Origin: Scatosoma sp045588185
GTDB lineage: Bacteria > Bacillota > Clostridia > Christensenellales > Borkfalkiaceae
Direction: 5' to 3'
DNA: 8,144 nucleotides
NCBI GenBank assembly: GCA_045588185.1
Contig: JAZNDR010000017.1
Location: 1 to 8,144 of the forward strand
In this document: positions 1 through 4,967 of the stretch, piece by piece
How the letters are laid out: every line of letters starts with the position of its first letter
Numbering within the stretch: position 1 is the first letter of the stretch
Notes under the pieces: model-generated
What the model was told of the DNA's origin: nothing
What the model saw: only the letters and a program-made list of their open reading frames with translations
Database searches by the model: none
Program-made: the position numbers and the translations under genes

Positions 1-84
1 TACGCACATTTCTTGCGCTAATATCTTTGCCGAAATCGAATACTTGTCTAAAAAGGCTTGTAGCAGTTCTTTTTTGACTATCAT
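1..84 (-). CDS. Partial small protein, possible helix-turn-helix DNA-binding protein (start only)
   Basis: The first 28 codons of a gene are visible and the rest lies beyond the left edge. The ATG at 84 is preceded by GGGGGT at 98-93, 8 nt upstream, which can pair with the 16S tail with one G-U. The visible peptide begins MIVKKELLQAFLDKY and continues with an Ile-Ser-Ala-Lys-x-Leu-Ala-Gln stretch. A helix followed by 'ISAKxLA' resembles the first helix and turn of Xre/Cro-like DNA-binding domains, but the recognition helix is outside the window, so the family is inferred. It lies 82 nt downstream of the sigma-like gene on the same strand. In Firmicutes mobile elements such sigma-like genes are often followed by a small regulatory or excision-related protein. 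Its ribosome binding site lies in one arm of an inverted repeat. That a gene starts here is fairly sure; its function is not. Confidence 0.5.
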   Translation of the reverse strand, partial: MIVKKELLQAFLDKYSISAKILAQEMCV

Positions 85-91
85 TGTTTTG

Positions 92-154
92 CACCCCCGT
101 TTTTTAGTAGGCAGTTTGTTTTTGCCTCTACCTATAAGCACGAAAACGGGGGTG
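92..154 (-). promoter_or_regulatory. Inverted repeat that can sequester the ribosome binding site of the left-edge gene
   Basis: CACCCCCGTTTT (92-103) and AAAACGGGGGTG (143-154) form a perfect 12-bp inverted repeat with a 39-nt spacer. In minus-strand RNA the later arm contains the GGGGGT ribosome binding site for the gene starting at 84. Pairing would hide it. Inside the spacer, GTAGGCA (108-114 region) and TGCCTCTAC (123-131 region) extend the stem with a small bulge. No U-run directly follows on the minus strand, so this is not a normal terminator. The inverted repeat is seen directly; RNA control is inference. Confidence 0.5.
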
Positions 155-160
155 TGGCAA
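131..160 (-). promoter_or_regulatory. Candidate promoter for the left-edge gene
   Basis: On the minus strand a -35-like TTGCCA (160-155) and a -10-like TATAGG (136-131) are separated by 18 nt. The -35 matches consensus in 5 of 6 positions and the -10 in 4 of 6. A transcript from here would start near 124, after the first arm of the 12-bp inverted repeat, so its ribosome binding site would not be masked by that arm. The -10 is weak and the call is tentative. Confidence 0.3.
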
Positions 161-166
161 GGTTTT

Positions 167-565
167 TTATAAAAATTTTTTCAATTTTTTGTAAATCGTC
201 GCTAATTGTTGGGATAACGCTTGGTGGGATATTCCCGTTTGACGTGCAATTTCACGTAAACTTAAATCGTTATAAAACACCTTTTCTATTAAAGCCCGTT
301 GCTTGTCCGAAAGATGAGAAAGGGCGGTTTTTATACGTTCGTCGTTCGTCTTTTCTATAAGCGCGGAAAGCGGATCACCGCTGTCGTGGTCCGCTATATC
401 CGCGCCTTGCTCCATAAGATAGTCAAGCGAAATATGCCGTCGCGTTTCTTTCCAATGATTGCGTTTTTCTTCTTGCAATAATTCCAAATGCAAAGCGTAT
501 AACTCGTCTGTAACGTTTATTTCTTTTGTCGTGCCGTCGTTAAATTTGTATTGAATTGTTTTCAT
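167..565 (-). CDS. Small sigma-70 region-4 (sigma-like) protein of mobile-element type
   Basis: A 132-residue protein related to the small RNA polymerase sigma-like proteins common in conjugative and integrative elements of Firmicutes. The N-terminus (about residues 1-30) has a basic/acidic 'YKFNDGTTKEINVTDELY' strand pattern. A charged 'ETRRHISLDYL' segment follows at about 40-50. Residues 78-132 are a sigma region 4 domain: 'LSDKQRALIEKVFYNDLS' and then the helix-turn-helix 'LREIARQTGISHQALSQQL', ending in a lysine-rich helix. Region 2 is absent, so it cannot be a full sigma factor by itself; such proteins may act as regulators or partial sigma factors. The ATG at 565 is chosen because GGAGG (578-574) lies 9 nt upstream. 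The same frame stays open back to an ATG at 703, but that stretch is leader with hairpins and no well-placed binding site. The target promoters are unknown. Confidence 0.85.
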   Translation of the reverse strand: MKTIQYKFNDGTTKEINVTDELYALHLELLQEEKRNHWKETRRHISLDYLMEQGADIADHDSGDPLSALIEKTNDERIKTALSHLSDKQRALIEKVFYNDLSLREIARQTGISHQALSQQLATIYKKLKKFL

Positions 566-636
566 TTTTGGAAACCTCCGATATTGATTTTTGTTTTGAA
601 AAATCGCTATCGGTGGTTTACCGTTATATAAAGAAA

Positions 637-670
637 AGCCCCGACAGCGTGCAATACGCCGTAAGGGGCT
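637..670 (-). terminator. Second leader hairpin, terminator-like
   Basis: On the minus strand AGCCCC (670-665) pairs with GGGGCT (642-637). Inside it, 662-657 pairs with 649-644 around a 7-nt loop. One inner pair is a U-G wobble only in minus-strand RNA and would be an A-C mismatch on the plus strand, which favours the minus strand as the functional one. TTTTCTTT follows directly, as in an intrinsic terminator. It lies 72 nt before the start of the sigma-like gene. Confidence 0.55.
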
Positions 671-682
671 AAAATTAAAAAG

Positions 683-728
683 ACCGAAACAAAACAACTC
701 CATTAAGGCGGTATTGCTCCGTTTCGGT
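683..728 (-). terminator. First leader hairpin, terminator-like
   Basis: ACCGAAAC (728-721 on the minus strand) pairs perfectly with GTTTCGGT (690-683), leaving a 30-nt loop. CTTTTTAATTTT follows on the minus strand. The plus strand also has a T-run after the stem (728-741), so it could work in either direction, but no plus-strand gene is visible to terminate. The long loop makes it weaker than a classic terminator. The loop contains the ATG at 703. Confidence 0.4.
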
Positions 729-790
729 TTTTATCTTTTTTCAGACTTTAACTCTTAAAACAGTTTATTAAATTCAGGCGCGACAGTCTT

Positions 791-819
791 TCTATATAAA
801 GTGCCTATGCAAAACGCAA
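791..819 (-). promoter_or_regulatory. Predicted promoter of the sigma-like gene
   Basis: On the minus strand a -35-like TTGCGT (819-814) and a -10-like TATAGA (796-791) are separated by exactly 17 nt. The predicted start is near 784. The -35 box lies between two copies of GCCTATGC (803-810 and 826-833), so a repressor or activator could act here. It is judged by consensus and spacing only. Confidence 0.5.
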
Positions 820-837
820 AAATGCGCCTATGCATAG
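803..837. repeat. Direct repeat and palindrome around the -35 box, candidate operator
   Basis: GCCTATGC occurs at 803-810 and 826-833, 23 bp apart, about two helical turns. The second copy overlaps the perfect palindrome CTATGCATAG (828-837). CGCA (815-818) and TGCG (823-826) form a further small inverted repeat between them. The cluster surrounds the predicted -35 box of the sigma-like gene. It is a plausible binding site for a dimeric regulator; which one is unknown. Confidence 0.4.
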
Positions 838-888
838 TGTAATAGAAATTATATATTGAAAAATTATAAGATTTGTCGAAAAAAGACC

Positions 889-922
889 AATAAAAAAGAA
901 CGTTCAAGTTTGAGCGTTCTTT
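889..922 (-). terminator. Intrinsic terminator of the pst-pho operon
   Basis: AAGAACG...CGTTCTT arms at 895-922 give a stem of up to 13 bp around a tiny loop, with one G-U pair. On the minus strand the stem is followed directly by a T-run (897-891, TTTTTT region, then ATTGG). It begins about 10 nt after the stop of the zinc-ribbon gene and is the first strong terminator downstream of pstS, so it probably ends the whole operon. Confidence 0.85.
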
Positions 923-931
923 CAAGGAATA

Positions 932-1108
932 TTAAGTTTTTGTTTTGGTAACAACCGTTCCGTTACGAATTATAATGTGTATGTAGCTGTCGCATTTAGG
1001 GCATTTAATATATCCGTCCATACCATTTTGCGCTTGCACAAGTATGGTTTTGCATAAAGGGCAACAAGCATAATATAAAGCCAAAGTTTTTTGTTTATTG
1101 TCTTCCAT
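932..1108 (-). CDS. Zinc-ribbon microprotein, 58 residues, unknown function
   Basis: A short gene starting 5 nt after the histidine kinase stop and ending just before the operon terminator. The 58-residue product has two CxxC knuckles, CPLC at 16-19 and CPKC at 36-39, separated by 16 residues. An extra Cys is at 15. Spacing and Pro residues are typical of small zinc ribbons, and a beta-strand-like YIHIII with a Lys/Thr-rich tail follows. The fold resembles the Com/KTR-type small cysteine-rich proteins found widely in Firmicutes, but I do not recognise a named family. No clear Shine-Dalgarno precedes the ATG (the upstream bases are TAAGCAAA), so translation is probably coupled to the kinase. 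Its place in the operon predicts production under phosphate starvation. A role in phosphate signalling, nucleic acid binding or metal handling is open. Confidence 0.75.
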   Translation of the reverse strand: MEDNKQKTLALYYACCPLCKTILVQAQNGMDGYIKCPKCDSYIHIIIRNGTVVTKTKT

Positions 1109-1113
1109 TTTGC

Positions 1114-2811
1114 TTAATACGGAAAAAGAATTTTAATTTCCGTTCCTATTCCAAGTTCGCTTTCAATCGAAAGTTCGGCTTTATAAAGAGCGCATATATG
1201 TTTTACGATTGCAAGACCTAATCCCGTACCGCCCGTTTTTTTAGAACGGGATTTATCCACACGATAAAATCTTTCGCAAAGGCGTGGAATATTCTCTTTT
1301 TCAATGCCAATTCCCGTGTCGGAAACTTTCAACTCAATACCGTCCGTTTGTTCGGTAATAGAAATTGCAATTTTTCCGTTATCCTTATTATAATTGATAG
1401 CGTTAGAACAAAGATTTTCAATAAGCTCAAATATTTTTTTGCTATCCGCAACAACCGTTGCGTTTCCCGCGATAGTCGCTGTTATATTTTTCTCGGCAAG
1501 TTTCGTAGATAATTCCGATAACACTTCTTCGGCAATTTCACGCAAATTAACGTCCGCTAAAACAAGTTCAGTTTCTTCGCCGTTTTCAAGTTTGCTTAAT
1601 TTAAGCATATCCGAAATAAGCGAAGCAAGGCGCAAACTTTCCTTGTGTATTCTATCCACTTGCTTTTTAGAGCCGTCGTCAAGCGTATCTTTTGAAAGAA
1701 GTAATTCCGATAAGCCTTGCATAACCGCTACGGGCGTTTTTAATTCGTGTGAAGCGTTTGCAAAGAAGTCGCTTTTTTGCTTTTGCATTGCTTTTTCTTT
1801 GGTAATATCCGTAATAATCACGATAGAATATACGTTATCGCTTTGACTATCCACCTTGCGAATCACAACGGACAACTCTTTGCCCTTATAAGTGTATTCC
1901 GAAACGTAATTCTCACCAAGATGACGGGCAATCTTTTCGCAAAGGGATAAGTCGTCAATAAGGTAAATGAAATCTTTGCCCGTAACGTTTTCGGTAGAAT
2001 CGAAAATAGTAGAAAGGCTCTTGTTTGCAAAAATAATCTTTTTATTTTCGTCAATAGCGACGATACCTTGTGAAACGTTTTCAAGCACCGTATTCAGTTT
2101 ATTGTGTTCTTCTTGCACTCTTTGAATATGCGTATGCGTGTTTGCGTTAAGCTCGTTAATTTGGTTAAGAACGGAATAGAGTTCAGGCTCGCCCGAATCC
2201 GTTTTGATAGGCTTATAGTTACCTGCATTTAAGCTACGTAAACTGTCGCCAACTTCGGTAATTTTGCGCGATATTTTATTAGATAGTACGTTGGAAATTA
2301 TGATAGAGAATATTAAGCAAACCACCAAAACCACAATCAAAATAGGAAGAGCAACCCCTAAATATCCGTTGATTTGACTGCTTTTCACGGCTAACCGTAA
2401 AATAATTTCCGTTCCGTCCGCAAGCTCTGTTTTCAATGCGTAATACGTCATATTGCAATCGAACGTTTCGGAATATCTTTCTACCGTTTCAGGTTTGCCG
2501 TTCAATGCGTTTTGTATTTCTTCACGGTCGATATGGTTTTCAAGTGGGGATTTCGTATCACTTTCAAAAAGCACGTTCCCGTCTAAATCCATAATGGTTA
2601 CACGAAAAGCGTCGTCGTTTTCATAACGGGAAAAATTATTAAAATCGTCGGTGTTTTGCACGAGCGAGCAAGCAAGCTCCGTTTCTTCCGCAAGACGTTC
2701 TTTTATCATTTCTTTTACGTTTAAGTTGACGGCAACGATACCGAAAATAAACATAACGAGAACGGAAATAAAGGTAAGCGAAAGTATTTGAAATAGCGTT
2801 TTTTTCTTCAT
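1114..2811 (-). CDS. phoR: PhoR-type sensor histidine kinase
   Basis: Membrane histidine kinase of 565 residues that should autophosphorylate and pass phosphate to the adjacent response regulator when phosphate is scarce. Domains in order: TM1 about 6-29; an extracytoplasmic sensor domain about 30-148; TM2 about 151-174; HAMP about 175-230; PAS about 236-335; dimerisation/phosphoacceptor domain with SHELKTP and His355; ATPase domain with N box ENLCSNAINYN (465-475), G1 DTGIGI (498-503), F box ERFYRVDKSRS (513-523) and G2 GGTGLGLAI (527-535). All catalytic motifs look intact. This TM-sensor-TM-HAMP-PAS-kinase layout is that of Gram-positive PhoR/WalK-like kinases. The phosphate role comes from its position after phoU and pst. 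The start codon overlaps the regulator stop as TAATG without a good ribosome binding site, which suggests translational coupling. Confidence 0.92.
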   Translation of the reverse strand: MKKKTLFQILSLTFISVLVMFIFGIVAVNLNVKEMIKERLAEETELACSLVQNTDDFNNFSRYENDDAFRVTIMDLDGNVLFESDTKSPLENHIDREEIQNALNGKPETVERYSETFDCNMTYYALKTELADGTEIILRLAVKSSQINGYLGVALPILIVVLVVCLIFSIIISNVLSNKISRKITEVGDSLRSLNAGNYKPIKTDSGEPELYSVLNQINELNANTHTHIQRVQEEHNKLNTVLENVSQGIVAIDENKKIIFANKSLSTIFDSTENVTGKDFIYLIDDLSLCEKIARHLGENYVSEYTYKGKELSVVIRKVDSQSDNVYSIVIITDITKEKAMQKQKSDFFANASHELKTPVAVMQGLSELLLSKDTLDDGSKKQVDRIHKESLRLASLISDMLKLSKLENGEETELVLADVNLREIAEEVLSELSTKLAEKNITATIAGNATVVADSKKIFELIENLCSNAINYNKDNGKIAISITEQTDGIELKVSDTGIGIEKENIPRLCERFYRVDKSRSKKTGGTGLGLAIVKHICALYKAELSIESELGIGTEIKILFPY

Positions 2812-3476
2812 TATTTATTTTCAAATCTATATCCGATACTGCGAACGGTAACGATACAGTCTTTGCCCCCAACTTCTCTTATTTTCTCACGCAAACTTGC
2901 AACGTGCATATCAAGCGTTCTCGTTTCGCCTAAATAGTCTTCGCCCCAAACTTCACGGAATAATTCTTCGCGTTCTACGGTTACACCTGCTTTTCCGATA
3001 AGTAATTTTAAGAGCTTAAATTCTTTAATAGTCAACCCCAAATCTTTATCATTATAAAACGCCTTATACACGTTGTTATCAATCGAAAATCCGTCGGCAC
3101 TCGTTATGTACAGTTTTGCGCGGCGTAAGTTGGTTTTTACGCGCGCCAAAAGTTCAAGCACCGAAAAGGGTTTTGCCATATAATCGTCCGCGCCTTTATT
3201 CAAGCCTTTTACAAAACTGATTTCGTCCGATTTTGCGCTAACACAAATGACGGGGATTTTTTCGTCCATTTCACGAATTTTCGTTAAAATCGTAAATCCG
3301 TCCATAATCGGTAGCATAATATCAAGAATTACAAGGTCGGGCTTTTTAACATTAAACACGTCAAAAAAATCTTTGCCGTTTTCAAAGATTTTCGTTTCGT
3401 AGCTTTCTTCAAAAGCGCCTTCGTAAACTTCTTGCATACCTTCGTCGTCTTCAACGATATAAATAAGTTCTTTCAT
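2811..3476 (-). CDS. phoP: PhoP/PhoB-type response regulator (OmpR family)
   Basis: A 221-residue two-component regulator. The receiver domain (1-120) has the acidic pocket Glu9-Asp10-Asp11, the phosphoacceptor Asp52 in VILDIMLP, Ser80 in the Thr/Ser switch position and Lys102 in the KPF motif. The C-terminal winged helix (about 127-221) carries LTIKEFKLLKLL, a recognition helix around TRTLDMHVASLREKI and the wing sequence VRSIGYRF, as in PhoB/PhoP. It presumably binds the TTTACA repeats upstream of pstS and activates the operon that contains its own gene. The ATG overlaps the phoU stop (TAATG) and the upstream sequence lacks a Shine-Dalgarno. Naming as phoP follows the Gram-positive convention and rests on the operon context. 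Confidence 0.93.
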   Translation of the reverse strand: MKELIYIVEDDEGMQEVYEGAFEESYETKIFENGKDFFDVFNVKKPDLVILDIMLPIMDGFTILTKIREMDEKIPVICVSAKSDEISFVKGLNKGADDYMAKPFSVLELLARVKTNLRRAKLYITSADGFSIDNNVYKAFYNDKDLGLTIKEFKLLKLLIGKAGVTVEREELFREVWGEDYLGETRTLDMHVASLREKIREVGGKDCIVTVRSIGYRFENK

Positions 3477-4129
3477 TAGAATTTTTGGTGTACTCCCGTT
3501 TCATTATATTTTGTCCACTCGGCAACGTTTACCGCGTGGTCGCCTATACGTTCTAAATATTTTGCAACCATCATAAGTTCGATAGCTTGGTCGCCGTTTT
3601 TTCCGTCTTTTTTAATAAGTTCTATTAAATCATTTTTAACAGCTAAAAACATTTCATCCATTTCGTCGTCAAGTTTAATCACTTCGTCCGCAAGGGCTTC
3701 ATTATTATTGATAAACGAATTTACGCTTTCTCTAACCATTTTTACGGCAAGATTTCCCATTGCGGTAATGTGAGTAAGTTTTTTAATATACTTTTCGCCC
3801 GGCATAGTGCAAACCAAATCGCCTATATCGCTTGCTTGGTCGCCAAAGCGTTCGATATCCGTTATCATTTTCAATGCGGTGGATACTTCGCGAAAATCTT
3901 TTGCAACAGGTTGTTGTTTCAAAAGTATCCGCATACAACGTTTTTCAATATCCATTTCGTATTCGTCCACACGCTTATCCATTTGCCCGATACTTTTCCC
4001 AAGTTCTCTATCGCGGTTGACAAGCGCGGTAATGGCATTTTCAATCATTTGCTCGGTAAGACGGCACATTTCCACAAGTTCGGTCTTTAACCCAGCAAGT
4101 TCTTCTTCAAATATTTTTCTTATAGACAT
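3476..4129 (-). CDS. phoU: PhoU, phosphate signalling regulator
   Basis: A cytoplasmic all-helical protein of 217 residues, normal length for PhoU. It consists of two repeated three-helix bundles. Each bears the family's conserved metal-binding signature: TDIERFGDQASDI at about 90-102 and YLERIGDHAVNVAEW at about 191-205. PhoU passes the state of the Pst transporter to PhoR and restrains both phosphate uptake and kinase signalling when phosphate is plentiful. The ATG at 4129 is supported by AAGGAG (4143-4138) 8 nt upstream. It is separated from pstB by 58 nt, the largest gap in the operon, which holds a promoter-like sequence. It ends in a TAATG overlap with the regulator gene. Confidence 0.96.
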   Translation of the reverse strand: MSIRKIFEEELAGLKTELVEMCRLTEQMIENAITALVNRDRELGKSIGQMDKRVDEYEMDIEKRCMRILLKQQPVAKDFREVSTALKMITDIERFGDQASDIGDLVCTMPGEKYIKKLTHITAMGNLAVKMVRESVNSFINNNEALADEVIKLDDEMDEMFLAVKNDLIELIKKDGKNGDQAIELMMVAKYLERIGDHAVNVAEWTKYNETGVHQKF

Positions 4130-4144
4130 TGTCTTTGCTCCTTA

Positions 4145-4173
4145 ATTATAGTGTTTTTTTACAAAAAAATCAA
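4145..4173 (-). promoter_or_regulatory. Possible internal promoter before phoU
   Basis: On the minus strand TTGATT (4173-4168) and TATAAT (4150-4145) are exactly 17 nt apart, a near-consensus vegetative promoter in the pstB-phoU gap. Transcription would start near 4138, inside or just after the AAGGAG of phoU. Such a transcript would have a leader of only about 9 nt, lacking most of the ribosome binding site. It could still supply phoP and phoR mRNA. The spacer is a T5-GT-A7 tract, so chance resemblance in AT-rich DNA is possible. Confidence 0.45.
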
Positions 4174-4187
4174 TAATATGACAGGTA

Positions 4188-4967
4188 TCAACCAAATCTA
4201 CCCGTAATATAACGTTCGGTGCGTTCGTCTTTGGGTGAAGTAAATATATCGTCGGTGTCGCTATATTCGATAAGCTCGCCCAAAAGAAAGAACGCCGTTT
4301 TGTCGGCAATACGGGTTGCTTGTTGCATATTATGCGTTACGATAACAATAGTAATATCCTTTTTAAGTTCTTCCATAAGTTCTTCGATTTTACCCGTAGA
4401 GATAGGATCGAGCGCGCTCGTCGGCTCGTCCATAAGTAAAATTTTAGGATTTGCCGCCAAAGAACGCGCAATACAAAGGCGTTGTTGCTGACCGCCCGAA
4501 AGCCCTAACGCCGATTTGTTAAGACGGTCTTTGAGTTCGTCCCACATAGCCGCTTGTTTTAAGGATTTTTCCACGATTTCGTCTAAATCCGCGTGTTTTG
4601 TAATGCCGAACGTTCTCGGTCCATACGCGATATTATCATAAACACTCATCGGGAACGGGTTGGGCTTTTGAAATACCATACCAACGTTTTTGCGAAGTTC
4701 GTTTACGTCGATTTTGCCGTAAATATCCGTTGCGCCCACGTAAAATTCGCCTTGAATTTTACACCCGTCCACCAAATCGTTCATACGGTTAAAGCATTTT
4801 AAGAAAGTGGATTTACCACAACCCGACGGACCGATGAACGCCGTTACCTGCTTTTCAGGAATTTCTACGCTGATATTTTTAATCGCTTGAAAATCGCCAT
4901 ACCAAAGATTAGCGTTTCTAACGGATATATTTTGACCGTATTCGTTTGTTTCTTTTGTTTTTTTCAT
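4188..4967 (-). CDS. pstB: PstB, phosphate import ATP-binding protein
   Basis: A 259-residue ABC ATPase that powers phosphate import by the Pst transporter, at the inner face of the membrane. Walker A GPSGCGKST is at 46-54, the Q-loop Gln100 in the PstB-typical VFQKPNPFPMSVYDNIAYGPR, the signature LSGGQQQR at 156-163, Walker B ILLMDEP at 176-182 with the D-loop SALDPI, and the switch His212. Length and the Q-loop sequence are diagnostic for PstB rather than other importer ATPases. The start is certain: AAGGAG lies 9 nt upstream inside the end of the permease gene, and the ATG overlaps that gene's stop as TAATG. Confidence 0.97.
   Translation of the reverse strand: MKKTKETNEYGQNISVRNANLWYGDFQAIKNISVEIPEKQVTAFIGPSGCGKSTFLKCFNRMNDLVDGCKIQGEFYVGATDIYGKIDVNELRKNVGMVFQKPNPFPMSVYDNIAYGPRTFGITKHADLDEIVEKSLKQAAMWDELKDRLNKSALGLSGGQQQRLCIARSLAANPKILLMDEPTSALDPISTGKIEELMEELKKDITIVIVTHNMQQATRIADKTAFFLLGELIEYSDTDDIFTSPKDERTERYITGRFG

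Larger units (their letters stand above)
566..784 (-). promoter_or_regulatory. Structured leader of the sigma-like gene with two tandem terminator-like hairpins
   Basis: If transcription starts near 784, the sigma-like gene has a leader of about 220 nt. It contains two hairpins, each followed by a U-rich run (listed separately at 683-728 and 637-670). Between the predicted start and the gene the first ATG is at 703. It reads into the sigma-like gene without a stop and passes through both hairpins. GGAG lies 13 nt before that ATG, too far for an efficient start. The layout suggests attenuation or conditional termination; this is inferred from structure alone. Confidence 0.45.

Noticed and set aside
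167..703. A longer 178-codon form of the sigma-like gene starting at 703
   Set aside because: The extra 46 codons run through two hairpins and a composition unlike a protein domain. The ATG at 565 has a well-placed GGAGG and matches the normal family start. The open frame is kept only as a possible leader frame.
683..728. Terminator of a plus-strand gene
   Set aside because: The plus-strand T-run after the stem is good, but no supported plus-strand gene lies upstream. The more economical reading is part of the minus-strand leader.
1394..1846. Plus-strand reading frames opposite the kinase, PhoU and permease genes
   Set aside because: They are antisense shadows of well-conserved minus-strand genes, with low-complexity Ser/Ile/Phe-rich translations and no ribosome binding sites.
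4151..4169. A7/T7 hairpin between pstB and phoU as a terminator
   Set aside because: The stem is only A-T pairs with a 2-nt loop and is not followed by a U-run. It fits better as the spacer of a promoter.
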